NCBI RefSeq assembly: GCF_038592985.1 | Contig: NZ_CP151951.1 | Coordinates: 5,000,501 to 5,064,500 of the forward strand | DNA length: 64,000 nt | Source of the DNA: Paenibacillus sp. FSL R10-2782 | GTDB taxonomy: Bacteria > Bacillota > Bacilli > Paenibacillales > Paenibacillaceae | Reading direction: 5' to 3' | Part shown: in pieces, positions 17,298 to 27,200 of the stretch | Position numbering within the stretch: the stretch's first letter is position 1 | Layout of the letters: every line of letters starts with the position of its first letter | The notes under the pieces: model-generated | Database searches by the model: none | What the model was told of the DNA's origin: nothing | Seen by the model: the letters and a program-made list of their open reading frames with translations, nothing else | Translations under genes and position numbers: made by a program

Positions 17298-17588
17298 TTA
17301 CAAGGTACCAAATTCAGATAAGCTGCGTTCGGCAGATTGTACCAATCGCTTGGTAATTTCACCACCTACAGAGCCATTCTGTCTTGAAGTCAAATCACGC
17401 CACTCCACATTTGTGCTTCCTTTAAACTCGCCCAACTCCGCAGCAAACTCACTGTCGGCACTCGGATGTATATGCGTATATTGGGGATTATAAACAGGAA
17501 GCCCAAACTCAGCAGCAATTTCATACTTCAAATCATTTAATCTGGCACGGCTTTCGGGAATCAATCGTCTTTGACCTTTTGACGCCAT
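17298..17588 (-). CDS. Alpha/beta-type small acid-soluble spore protein
   Basis: A protein of 96 residues with both conserved helices of the alpha/beta SASP family: LNDLKYEIAAEFGLPV and SRQNGSVGGEITKRLVQ. These proteins coat and protect DNA in the dormant spore and are cut by the GPR protease at germination. It is longer than the usual 60-75 residues because about 20 residues (TSHIHPSA-type region up to the second helix) separate the helices. ATG at 17588 has GGAGGTG upstream. Expression in the forespore from sigma-G is expected for the family; I did not pin down the promoter. Confidence 0.93.
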   Translation of the reverse strand: MASKGQRRLIPESRARLNDLKYEIAAEFGLPVYNPQYTHIHPSADSEFAAELGEFKGSTNVEWRDLTSRQNGSVGGEITKRLVQSAERSLSEFGTL

Positions 17589-17714
17589 CGTACACACCTC
17601 CATCAATTGTATTTTCTTTCATGAAGTTAGTGTGCAGCGTTTGGAGTCAGCTTAGCCAAGAACAATTTGCTATCCCAAGCAGTATTTACGAAAAAGAACA
17701 TTCCAACATACAAT

Positions 17715-18296
17715 CTATTGGAGAGTATAACCGCCACGTACCATGACGACCAGGCCAGACTTCTGTCCTTCTTTTACCTGAATACCTCTTCCTTCTCTAG
17801 GAAAAGATAGTAAATGATTTTTCTCAACCGCCTGATTATGGACAATTTCTGTTCCGGAAGTGATATCAATAGCTCCACTGGCATCCATACTATAAACAAC
17901 AGCATACCCGTTACGTAAAATAAATTCCGCCCCAACTTTGGCAATCAGCTTTTGACCAGGCTTTACATCAACAACCTTCAATTCCTCGGTCTGTTCCACA
18001 GCTGCGGAGGCTTTGCCTGTACTAGGCGCTCCCGAAGTTGTTGCGTTAGAAGGAGCGTTTGTGGTGGGAGCTGCTGAACTAGTCGTTTTACTATTAGTGC
18101 TACTTGCTGATACTCCACCTTTGATTGCCTGAGCGATTTTCTGGTCAACATAGCTTTTGGTTACAACTGGATCATCAGATGTACCTGGTTGTCCAGAGCT
18201 GGAGGCTCCATTAACAGAGTTGTTCATTAAGGAGCCTGCAACTATCCCTCCTCCAAGTAAAACCGCAGCCAGCGTTACTTTGTAGCGTGATTTCAT
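17715..18296 (-). CDS. Small exported protein downstream of the TolC-like gene
   Basis: A protein of 193 residues. A signal peptide or single N-terminal membrane segment (KVTLAAVLLGGGIVAGSLM) is followed by a short motif (DDPVVTKSYVDQKIAQAIKGG), a Ser/Thr/Ala-rich linker of about 40 residues, and a C-terminal beta-rich domain of about 90 residues (VVDVKPGQKLIAKVGAEFIL...GRGIQVKEGQKSGLVVMVRGG). I do not recognise a family. It starts 56 bases after the TolC-like gene with a good AGGAGG site, so it is probably in the same operon and may belong to the same envelope structure. Confidence 0.75.
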   Translation of the reverse strand: MKSRYKVTLAAVLLGGGIVAGSLMNNSVNGASSSGQPGTSDDPVVTKSYVDQKIAQAIKGGVSASSTNSKTTSSAAPTTNAPSNATTSGAPSTGKASAAVEQTEELKVVDVKPGQKLIAKVGAEFILRNGYAVVYSMDASGAIDITSGTEIVHNQAVEKNHLLSFPREGRGIQVKEGQKSGLVVMVRGGYTLQ

Positions 18297-18352
18297 GAAA
18301 ATCCTCCTACAGCAGGTTAATGCATTGTGAAAATACTTTTGTATTCGTGATA

Positions 18353-19891
18353 TTATTGGCTTGCTCCAGAAGAAGCACCTTGCAGCACCCATGGTTTATT
18401 ATAAGCCATCTTCAATGTATCAATGCTCGTAACTATATCTTCTGCTTGCTGTTCAGCCGTGGTCACTTTCAGATTAGCCTCATAAACCTGAAGTTCAGTA
18501 GCTAAACCCACATCAAATTGCTTTTTAGCCATATCGGCCGCACTTCTAGCGCTCACCAAACCAGCTTGAATTTGAGAATACTGGCTTTCCAAGCCTTTAA
18601 TGTTGTTATAAAGGGTTCTCACAGCTTCTTCAAGAGTTCTCTTTGTACCCTCTGTAGCATACTGAGCTTTCTCAACATCAAGTTGTTGAGCTTCGTATGG
18701 CGTATTTCCTTGAGTATTAAAATTGTAGAGCTTCAAGCTCAGTTCAGCTAAATCCACTTTTTGTTCACTTAACCAAATAGCCGTGCTGCTGGTAAGCACT
18801 TGGCTTACCTTAGTTTCCACATTATCTTTGAATTCAGAATAAACAGGTTTATCCTTCAATTCGTAACGCTGCTCTGGCTTGTAACCAATCACTTGATTCA
18901 AAGATACATATGCGCTATCCAGATCTTTTTTAGCCTTGTCTAAAGCAGCTTGATTTTGAGTCAACTGGTTGGTTGCTTGAGTCACCTCATAATCGCTCGA
19001 CATTTGATTATCTCTTTTAATTTGTGCAACTTTCAGCTTGCGCTCAGCATCTTCAATATTCAAAGCAGCCAATTTAACGGCATTTTGCTTTTGAAGAAGC
19101 TTGTTATAAAGATCCTTTACATTGTATTCAATACCTTCTTTGGTCATATCCAGATTCTTTTTGGTAGCCTCATAATTAAGGTTAGTTTGAGCATAACCTT
19201 TGAAAGCTTTATCTTGTCCTTCGTCACCTGCTTCGGCAGGAACAAAGTCAATATTTTTGCCTGCTTCTTTCATGATTTTCCCAGCTTGATCGATATTCAG
19301 TTCTCCTGTTTTAACCGAGGTGCTATCAGCTATAGCCAGTTTAACTGCATCATCATAGGTCAAAGAAACATTATAGTAGGTATCATAAGTAACTTTAGTC
19401 ACAGGAGATGTGAAAGGTTTACTGGATAAGCTGTTGGTTTGATCACCAGTAGTGCTTCCATCAGCTTGATTGGAAATAGTTACTGTCCGTGTAGCCTTAT
19501 CCCAATTTACTTTGGCGCCTAATGATTGGCTCACAAAACGCAGAGGAACGAGCACTTGACCCTTTTGAATTTGAGTAGCTGCATCGAGTTGTACAGGAGC
19601 ACTATTCTTGTAAGCAAGTTTAGAACCCACATTTAAAGTTAACGTATCATCATTTTTGGATGCAATTACTTTTTTAGCTTTGCTATCCCACTCCACTTGT
19701 GCTCCCAGGCTTTCAAAAACGCCGCGAAGAGGCACTAAGGTTGTACTTTGACTAATCACTGGGGACTGTGTATATTGCTGAGTTACACCGTTAATAATAA
19801 CCTTTATATCACTTGTTTGAGCCCCTGCAAGATTGGCAAATGCAGAAGAAAGAACCAATGTGGAAAGTACCGCCACTCCAAAACGTTTCAT
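18353..19891 (-). CDS. TolC/OEP-like coiled-coil protein with copper-amine-oxidase-like N-terminal domain
   Basis: A protein of 512 residues. Signal peptide, then two copies of the copper-amine-oxidase-N-like motif (TLVPLRGVFESLGA, VLVPLRFVSQSLGA; residues about 28-140), a linker, then about 340 residues with two TolC/outer-membrane-efflux-type helical repeats. The first repeat ends in ...NQAALDKAKKDLDSAYVSLN-QVIGY; the second contains KKQFDVGLATELQVYEANL, a typical OEP signature. In Gram-negative cells this family forms the outer-membrane exit duct of tripartite pumps. Here, in an apparent single-membrane organism, it is presumably anchored in or on the cell wall. It lies in the same cluster as an RND permease and an adaptor with a TolC-docking motif. 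Confidence 0.85.
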   Translation of the reverse strand: MKRFGVAVLSTLVLSSAFANLAGAQTSDIKVIINGVTQQYTQSPVISQSTTLVPLRGVFESLGAQVEWDSKAKKVIASKNDDTLTLNVGSKLAYKNSAPVQLDAATQIQKGQVLVPLRFVSQSLGAKVNWDKATRTVTISNQADGSTTGDQTNSLSSKPFTSPVTKVTYDTYYNVSLTYDDAVKLAIADSTSVKTGELNIDQAGKIMKEAGKNIDFVPAEAGDEGQDKAFKGYAQTNLNYEATKKNLDMTKEGIEYNVKDLYNKLLQKQNAVKLAALNIEDAERKLKVAQIKRDNQMSSDYEVTQATNQLTQNQAALDKAKKDLDSAYVSLNQVIGYKPEQRYELKDKPVYSEFKDNVETKVSQVLTSSTAIWLSEQKVDLAELSLKLYNFNTQGNTPYEAQQLDVEKAQYATEGTKRTLEEAVRTLYNNIKGLESQYSQIQAGLVSARSAADMAKKQFDVGLATELQVYEANLKVTTAEQQAEDIVTSIDTLKMAYNKPWVLQGASSGASQ

Positions 19892-19920
19892 AATTTCTCT
19901 CCTTTGTCAATAAGGCTAAT

Positions 19921-19947
19921 AAAAGAAAAGGGCTCCAAAAGGAACCC
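19921..19947 (-). terminator. Intercistronic terminator after the surface-protein gene
   Basis: A 7-bp stem (GGGTTCC / GGAGCCC with one G-T pair, loop of 4) followed by TTTTCTTTTATT on the minus strand. It would let most transcripts end after the surface protein, with some read-through into the TolC-like gene. Confidence 0.65.
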
Positions 19948-19990
19948 TCTTCTCATCTAATTCAGTTAACTCAAAAGAGTTGCTCTTAAA

Positions 19991-22366
19991 TTAGTTTTTG
20001 TTTTCAACAGTAACTGTTTTTGCAGTTGCATCATAAGTGATGGATGCATCCAGCGCTCTGCTCACCCAAGCGATTGGCAGTACAGTACGGTTTTTGTTAG
20101 TTACAGCTTTAACGTCCATACGAATCACAGAACCGTTAACAGTCAACAGGTTTGTGTTCAGTTTGATTTGAGCAACAGTGCTACCTTTGATCAGGGTAAC
20201 TGTGGAAGTTGCTTTGTCAAACAGGATGTTTTGTTGGGATACACCCAGAGCTTCAGCTGCATAACGTACTGGCAAGTAAGTGCGTCCGTTTTCAGCATAA
20301 GGAGCTACTTCTGCTGTTTTACTTTGACCATCTACAGTGTAAGAAGTGCTTCCCAGTGTGAAGACAGCTTTGGTACTAGTAGCACCTGGAGCTGGAGTTC
20401 CAACAGTTGCGATTGCTGTTTCAGCAGCTGCAGTGTTGTTGTCTTTCCAGTTTTGAGTGTTGTCAGATGCGCCTTTGTATGCAGTGTAAGATACTGCGCT
20501 ACCTTTCAGCTTAGCTACGATGTCGCCTTGAGCTACAGTACGGTCAACAGTCAGCTTAGGAGCTGTGATTGTGATTGTACTTGGAGTAGCACTTTCGCTA
20601 TCGATGTAGAAGCTCAGACGGCCTTTGTTGCTTTCGCCGTAAGTATCAGTAGATACGCTCTTCACTTTAACGTCACCAGCTGTAACTTTCACTTCTGGAG
20701 TAGCAGCAAAGCGTACGCCTGTTGGCAATTCCAAGATTACTTCACGGCTACCATCTTTCTTAACGAAAGCTTCTTTAGCTGCTTCAGTAATTGTGATGTC
20801 GCCAACTTGTTGGTCGCCCAGACCGATTGTCAGGGTTGGTTTGGATGCAGCAGCCAAAGTAACAGCTTGCTTCACAGTTGCAACCTTAACAGTACCGCTC
20901 AGACCTTGGCTACCAGCAACATCAACGTTCAGATCGCCGGAGAAACCTGGTTGTGTAGCAACTTCAACGTTTTTCAGTTTCAAAGTACCTGGATCTTTAG
21001 AACTGTTAACGTTTTTGAAAGTCAATCTCAAAGTACGTTTGTCGGAATCAGTGTAAGATACATCTGCTCCACCCAAGCCGTTAGTGTTTTCGAAAGATCC
21101 GGAGAAGTTGCTTCCTGGAGAGTTACTTTCGAAAGTAGACTGCCAACGAGCACCTTCAGGCAAACGCAATGTTACAGTGCGGTTGTTAACAAAAGAACCA
21201 GCAACCTTTTCTTTAATTACGATATCACCAATTTTTTGCTCGTCATGACCAGCAAGAATTGTCGTTGGAGAAGCTACGGAAACACCGCCACCGATTTGAC
21301 CATAGTTACCAACTACGAGAGAGCTAACGTCAGTAGTTGTGTTACCGGAGATACTAGCAGTAACATCGCCTTCTTTAGCGTTAGTTTCATCGTCAACGTA
21401 GAAGCTCAAAGGCAGGTTGAATGTTGTTTCTTTGCTACTTTTTGTTTTCAAAGACAAAGTCAGAGTGTCTCCATCAACTTTAGAAACTACATCACCAGAT
21501 GTGATATCACCAAAGAGAATGCTAGCAGTTCCTGAAGCGTTCCATTTAAAACCGCTAGGCAATTTCAGTTTGATGTTATTGTTGTTAGCCAAAGCACCTG
21601 CTGTTTGTTCTTTAACTTTCAATGTTGCAGTGAAGTTGTCTGTGTTAGAAACAGTGTCCGCAGCAGACAAAGATACTTGACCGGAAGATACTACGTTAGC
21701 AATTGTAACTTCGCCGCTAGTCAAACCACTCAGGGAAGAAGCATCAATTGTAGCTTTTACAGGTCCATTGCTAGGTCCACTTACATTGATGTTAGCAAAG
21801 TTCAGATATACATCAGCACTATCTTTGGAGTTATCAAAGTTCAGTGTTACTTTTGCAGAGTTATCAGTCAATTTCTCAACTTTAATTGCAGTAGCATCAT
21901 TATAGCCAGTAGATGCAGCGTTTTTATCCAAAGCGTTATCTTGTGCATCAAGATATACACCCAAGCCATAAGTAGCGTCAGTAGCAGAAGTAGCACGGCC
22001 AACCTGATAATCATCAGATTTACCAGCAGGTTTACCAAAATCAAAGCCTTTAGGCAAAGTAACAGTGAAAGAAGCACCGCTAGCAATAGAAGCTTGGCTA
22101 ATACTTACTTTTGCTCTACCCAAAACAGCGTTATTTTGTTGGTCTGAGTTGATACTTGGAGTGCTCAGTGCAGTGTAGCTAGAAGCTGCATGAACTGCAG
22201 TTGGGGAAGTCAGTGCTGCGATTGGAGCTGCAACACCAGCAACCAATGTTGCTGTTGCCAGCACGTTGATCATTTTTTTATTAAACTTTGTCATAACCTT
22301 TTTTTCTCCTCCTTGAATATAACCAGAAATATTATTTTTGTCTTTTTGTCGGATCTTGTCACTCAT
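19991..22366 (-). CDS. Major-type surface protein with Ig-like repeats and copper-amine-oxidase-like C-terminal domain
   Basis: A protein of 791 residues. After the signal peptide (around MINVLATATLVAGVAAPIAA, ending VHAAS) come at least four repeats of about 120-150 residues, each with a core like F-V-T-L-P-x-G-F (VTLPKGF, KLPSGFKW, LRLPEGARW, ELPTGVRF), then a C-terminal domain with two copper-amine-oxidase-N-like motifs (YLPVRYAAEALGV, VLPIAWVSRALDA). No SLH domain is present. Two in-frame ATGs are both supported: 22366 (AAAGGAGGTG, ideal spacing) and 22294 (AAGGAGG, longer spacing, directly before the signal peptide). A long leader with two promoters suggests strong expression. Probably a structural or adhesive wall protein. 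Confidence 0.85.
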   Translation of the reverse strand: MSDKIRQKDKNNISGYIQGGEKKVMTKFNKKMINVLATATLVAGVAAPIAALTSPTAVHAASSYTALSTPSINSDQQNNAVLGRAKVSISQASIASGASFTVTLPKGFDFGKPAGKSDDYQVGRATSATDATYGLGVYLDAQDNALDKNAASTGYNDATAIKVEKLTDNSAKVTLNFDNSKDSADVYLNFANINVSGPSNGPVKATIDASSLSGLTSGEVTIANVVSSGQVSLSAADTVSNTDNFTATLKVKEQTAGALANNNNIKLKLPSGFKWNASGTASILFGDITSGDVVSKVDGDTLTLSLKTKSSKETTFNLPLSFYVDDETNAKEGDVTASISGNTTTDVSSLVVGNYGQIGGGVSVASPTTILAGHDEQKIGDIVIKEKVAGSFVNNRTVTLRLPEGARWQSTFESNSPGSNFSGSFENTNGLGGADVSYTDSDKRTLRLTFKNVNSSKDPGTLKLKNVEVATQPGFSGDLNVDVAGSQGLSGTVKVATVKQAVTLAAASKPTLTIGLGDQQVGDITITEAAKEAFVKKDGSREVILELPTGVRFAATPEVKVTAGDVKVKSVSTDTYGESNKGRLSFYIDSESATPSTITITAPKLTVDRTVAQGDIVAKLKGSAVSYTAYKGASDNTQNWKDNNTAAAETAIATVGTPAPGATSTKAVFTLGSTSYTVDGQSKTAEVAPYAENGRTYLPVRYAAEALGVSQQNILFDKATSTVTLIKGSTVAQIKLNTNLLTVNGSVIRMDVKAVTNKNRTVLPIAWVSRALDASITYDATAKTVTVENKN

Positions 22367-22485
22367 CAGTCGTTACACCTCCTTTCCGAGCTTTATGAGA
22401 ACCCTTATAAAATGATATCTGTGACAATATCACAGAAGCTTGGAATCTAGTTGAAAGAAAGCGTCCATTTATGACGTACTCCAGT

Positions 22486-22514
22486 ATTATACAATGTGAT
22501 AACAATGTCGTAAA
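22486..22514 (-). promoter_or_regulatory. Promoter P1 of the surface-protein gene
   Basis: TTTACG (22509-22514), 17 bases, perfect TATAAT (22486-22491). Confidence 0.65.
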
Positions 22515-22664
22515 GAATTTTTTTAGCGAATTATGTCTTTACGCTTTTGTACCCCTTGTTTCATACTCACCCAATTAGACGTAGCATGGGTTCGAAAAGT
22601 TGCGTCCGTTTCAAAAAAAATTTTTATTTTTTTTGAATATGTATTCCGCTTTCCTACAGTCATA

Positions 22665-22694
22665 ATTATACTATTGAACCTGTTCCTCCGTCAT
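22665..22694 (-). promoter_or_regulatory. Promoter P2 of the surface-protein gene
   Basis: ATGACG (22689-22694), 18 bases, perfect TATAAT (22665-22670). Confidence 0.5.
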
Positions 22695-22903
22695 CCTACA
22701 ACTTTTACCTGTTCAACCTTAATGTACAAGAGTTCTCTTGCGCATTTATGGTAGTCCCTTAATGAGTATATTCACTGTACATTATCCATAGAATATAAAG
22801 GATACATAAATCCCAAAGGTACGCCCAGATTGAACACTCAAAGTAGCAGGTAATGACGGAGTATCAGCAATTTTTATAGCCTGCACACCCAGAACAAAAC
22901 AAA

Positions 22904-24250
22904 TTACTTCACTATATTAACCTTAGCACCGTCAGTAAGCAGGCTTATTCCCTTAACGGCAATGGTCTGGCCCTCGGTAAGCCCCTTGGTTATTTCAACC
23001 TCCTTGGCGCTTTCCTGGCCTGTTTGCACTTCTACCCGTTTAGCAGTAGCACCCTCAACCACATAAGCATACTTTTTCCCAGCTTGCTCTGTAACGGCGT
23101 CTTGTGATACCAAAATATTTTGTGCAGCTTCGGATTTCATATAAACATACACAACCATACCGGATTTGAACTCGCCAGATGGATTGGGGACTGAAATTTC
23201 GACAGGATATGCCTTGAGATCATTATCCATAACCGGATTGACCGCTGTCACTTTGGCCTCAATGCGCTTATCCAATGAGTCTACCCCTAGAGTTACAGTG
23301 GAGCCTACATTTAGCTTAAGCAGATCCTCCTCAGAAACGTTCACCTTGGCAAGGATAGGATTTGTATTTGCAATCGTAACAACGGTCGCCTGAGGACTGA
23401 CCATTTGTCCTGTTGTACCAGTCACAACTGAAATGGTGCCCGACATAGGTGCTCTGACTACAGCGTCGACAAGCTGACTACGTGCAGTATCCAAAGCAGC
23501 CTTGGCCTGATTAGCCGAAGCACGTGCTACATCAATACCCGTTTTCTGTTGTGCAAGACGCAATGACTTCTGGGCATTAGTATATGTTGTCTGGGCACTT
23601 TCCTTGGATGTTTGTGCATTATGAAGTGAGAGCTGGGCGTTTTCCAACGCAGTTTGAGCTTTTCTGTGCGCTATTTGAGACTGTTCCAGGTCAGATTGCG
23701 AAACAGCACCAGCACTAAACAACTGCTGGTTACGATTTAGCGTATTCTGAGTATCACGCACGGAACTCTGGGCATCTACCACAGCAGTCTGCGCTTGGGT
23801 AATGGCATTGTCTTGCTGTACCAATGCGCTCTTAGCCTGGTCCACAGAAGTCTCTCCCTGCTGAACAGATTGCGCTGCTCCGCTTTCAGCTTGCTTCAAA
23901 TTAGCAAGTGCAACCTGGTAAGATTCCTGAGACTGTGTAATCGCGTCCTGAAGGTCTTTCTGATCAATTGTAAATAAAATATCGCCTTTGTTTACCCTTT
24001 GTCCCACTGTCAAATTAATATTCAGTATTTTTCCGCTAATTTTCGGGGAAACCTGAGCCGTTTCTTTGGGCGCAAAGCTACCTACAATACCTGATGAATC
24101 CTCAATACTGCCTTTAGCCACTTTTGCTACATGGACCGGAATCGTTTTCTGCACCGCAGCCGGAGCGGCGGGGGCTTCCCCCCCACCGCAACCTGCCAAC
24201 GCTACTGACAAAAGCAATGTCGTGGCAATCAGAGCACTTTTTTTATTCAT
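22904..24250 (-). CDS. RND efflux adaptor lipoprotein (MFP/HlyD family), second copy
   Basis: A protein of 448 residues. Lipobox ALAGC with Cys21. Lipoyl halves flank a long alpha-hairpin (about residues 100-265, rich in Gln/Ala/Ser), followed by a beta-barrel and membrane-proximal domain. The hairpin tip reads RNQQLFSAGAVS (Arg173, Leu177, Ser184), again R-x3-L-x6-S, the TolC-docking motif of Gram-negative adaptors. It lies 20 bases after the RND permease gene and is clearly co-transcribed. It is only distantly similar in sequence to the adaptor at 10163, so this is not a recent duplication. Confidence 0.92.
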   Translation of the reverse strand: MNKKSALIATTLLLSVALAGCGGGEAPAAPAAVQKTIPVHVAKVAKGSIEDSSGIVGSFAPKETAQVSPKISGKILNINLTVGQRVNKGDILFTIDQKDLQDAITQSQESYQVALANLKQAESGAAQSVQQGETSVDQAKSALVQQDNAITQAQTAVVDAQSSVRDTQNTLNRNQQLFSAGAVSQSDLEQSQIAHRKAQTALENAQLSLHNAQTSKESAQTTYTNAQKSLRLAQQKTGIDVARASANQAKAALDTARSQLVDAVVRAPMSGTISVVTGTTGQMVSPQATVVTIANTNPILAKVNVSEEDLLKLNVGSTVTLGVDSLDKRIEAKVTAVNPVMDNDLKAYPVEISVPNPSGEFKSGMVVYVYMKSEAAQNILVSQDAVTEQAGKKYAYVVEGATAKRVEVQTGQESAKEVEITKGLTEGQTIAVKGISLLTDGAKVNIVK

Positions 24251-24270
24251 TATATCTCTTCACCTCATTA

Positions 24271-27200
24271 TTAAATGTGAACACTCTTTTGTTGCAGCTT
24301 TGCTTCTTTTTTGAGCTTTCTCTTCAATTTCCGTTCTTTACGCTTTTGTATACTATTGTCCATGATAACGTAGATTACCGGAATAAGAATTAATGTAATA
24401 AGAGCTGAGAAGGACAACCCGAACACGACGACAACAGCCATTGGAGCTTGTGTTTCGTTACCATTTCCTGTAGCGAATGCCATTGGAAGCAATGCGAGTA
24501 CAGTAGCAAACGTGGTCATTAAAATCGGACGTAACCGTTCAGATGCTCCATGAATAATGGCTTCATCCCGATCCTGACCTTCTTTTCGGAGCTGAATAAT
24601 GAAATCAATCATGACGATGGCATTATTCACGACCAAGCCGACAAGCATAATATAACCGGTCAGAGCCGATACACTAAGGCTAGCTCCTGTTACAACCAAA
24701 CCAATAAGCACACCTATTAACGTAGGTGGAACCGAGAACATAATTACAAACGGCGTAAGCAAGGATTCAAACTGCCCTGCCATAACCATATAAATCAGCA
24801 CCACGGATAGCAATATAGCTACTCCCAGATTTGTAAAGGACTCCATCATTTGCTCATTTTGTCCACCACCCGTATCGGCACTATATCCCTCAGGGAAATG
24901 AGTACCTTTCAGAAGAGCTTCTATTTTTTGATTAACCGTAAGAATGTCTCCTGCTCCGTCTATGTCAGCAGTAATCTGTACTTGACGTGTTTGGTTCTCG
25001 CGTGTAATCGTCTCGGGAACCTCATGCTTATCTATACTGGCCACTGATGACAGAGGCACATCGATCCCTTGTGCAGTTGTAATCCGCAATGTTTGCAGAT
25101 AAGCCAGATCATGACGATACTCATTCGGCAACGATATTTTCACATCAATCTGGTCTTCTCCGGTACGATAGCTTGTAGCAACCGAGCCGTTAAAGGAGGT
25201 GCTCACAGCAGACAAAACTTGAGATGCTGACAAACCATATCGGCTGGCAAGCTCTCGATTAATCGTAATCTCATATTCCTCACGAGTAGAATTCAACGTA
25301 CTCTTAGCATTGACCACTCCCGGTATATTTTTAACCTCAGCTAAGAGATTATCCGAAAGCTCCCGCAATACTTCTACATCATCACCCTTCAGGTTGATGT
25401 TTACGGCTGATCCACTTGATATCCCGCTTGAGGATTGAATAATAATTTCCGCATCGGGGATATTTTCGACTTTTTTGCGGAGCTCATTGACCACGGCATC
25501 AGTAGGTCGTGTATGCCCATCCTTCAGCGTAACATTAACCTGGGCAGCATTAGCAGATGTTGAACCGGATATACTTGACACACCGCCTCCAGAACCTACA
25601 GTTACTGACATTTTATCAAGTTCAGGAATCTTTAAAATTTCCTTTTCAATTCCTTGAACAACTTTCTCTGTTTCTTCCAACATGGTTCCATTAGGCATCG
25701 TTACCGAGACCGTAAACTCCCCTTCGTCAGTTTCAGGAAAAAATTCCGTTTTAACCATAGGAATCAAAGCTGTCGCAGCTACAAACATAAGTAAAGTAAT
25801 AGCCAAAACACTTTTACGGTGATTTATCCCCCACTTGAGAACACGGCGGTATCCGCCTTTAAATTTCTCAAAAGCGATATTAAACCAGATAATCGGGTTA
25901 ATTCCTTTATAGGTACCCGAAGAATATATTGACTCATCTGGTACAGTAGGCAACCAACGTGAACTAAGCATAGGTACAATTAAAAGCGATACTAGCAAAG
26001 CCGCAATATGAGAGAAAATTACGGTCAAGGCTAACGGCTTAAACAGCACGCCCGCAATTCCATCTACAAATACAACTGGTAAAAACACTACTATCTGTGC
26101 AAGTGCAGATGCCATTACCGCATTACCCACTTGCTTGGAGCCATCAATAGCGCCCTGCAGCATGCTTTTGCCTTCATGTCGTTGTCTAAAAATATTCTCG
26201 ATAATAACGACAGCAAAGTCAACAAAGGACCCTAGCCCCAGTAGCAATCCACTTAATGAAATAATGTTAATGGTTTGTCCAGTGAAATACATCATCATAA
26301 ACGTTGCTACAAAAGAAATTGGAATAACGATAGTTGCAATAATTGTAGAACGTGCGCTATTTAGAAATAGCAGTAACACAATAGCTGCAATGATAAGTCC
26401 CAATACAGCATGCTCTATTAGTGAATGTACAGAATCGCTAATAGGTTTGGAAGCGTCCGTGACCATCTCAAGCTGAGTCCCCGCAGGCAAGTTCTTACGG
26501 ATTGAATCCAGACTTTCCTTCACAGAATTAGCAATGGCAAGTGTATTCCCTCCGGTAGCCTTTGTGACCGAAATATTAATACTTGGCTTACCATTGTATG
26601 TGGAAATGGTGGTGACATCATCCAAGGAATCTTCAATGGTTGCGACATCCTTTAATTTCACACTGCCTTTGCCCACAGTGATCGGAGTCTCTCCCATTTC
26701 CGAAACAGCTTTATATTCACCTTGAACCCTGATTTGGATCTCTGTATTACCACGATCAACAGAACCTGCAGAGCCGGCCACATTATTAGCTGCTAATGCC
26801 TGACTGATCTGATCTAACGTAATACCATAACTTTGCAGTTTGGCCTGATCTACAGTAATTCGAACCAACCGCTCTTGTCCCCCAGACAAACCGACCGAAG
26901 CGACCCCTGAAATTCTTTCGAGCTGTGGTTCAATGATATCCTCTGCAATAGGCTTCAGTTTGTTAACATCCTGATCACCAGTAAAGGCCAAATTAATTAC
27001 AGGCGTAGCATTGAGATCCAGTTTCAAAACACGCGGTGAATTGGCAGCTTTGGGAAGTGAACCCCGAACACCATCCAATTTATCTCGCATATCCAATGTA
27101 GCCTGATTTAGATCTACTCCCCAGTTAAACTGAATCATGACCATAGAGGTCCCCTCAGAAGACTGAGAGCTAATCGTATCCACATCCTGAATGGACGATA

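Larger units (their letters stand above)
22367..22903 (-). promoter_or_regulatory. Long leader of the surface-protein gene with tandem promoters
   Basis: Gene-free stretch. Two sigma-A-like promoters are read on the minus strand: P2 (22665-22694, ATGACG-18-TATAAT) and P1 (22486-22514, TTTACG-17-TATAAT). The leader contains the hairpin CTGTGA-tattg-TCACAG (22421-22437) and an A8/T8 inverted repeat (22610-22637). No terminator is seen within it. Confidence 0.6.

Noticed and set aside
20168..21535. Open frame of 455 codons on the plus strand inside the surface-protein gene
   Set aside because: It is antisense to a clearly coding, repeat-containing gene; its composition (Ser/Phe/Cys-rich) is what a reversed Ala/Thr/Val-rich gene gives, and no ribosome site is seen.
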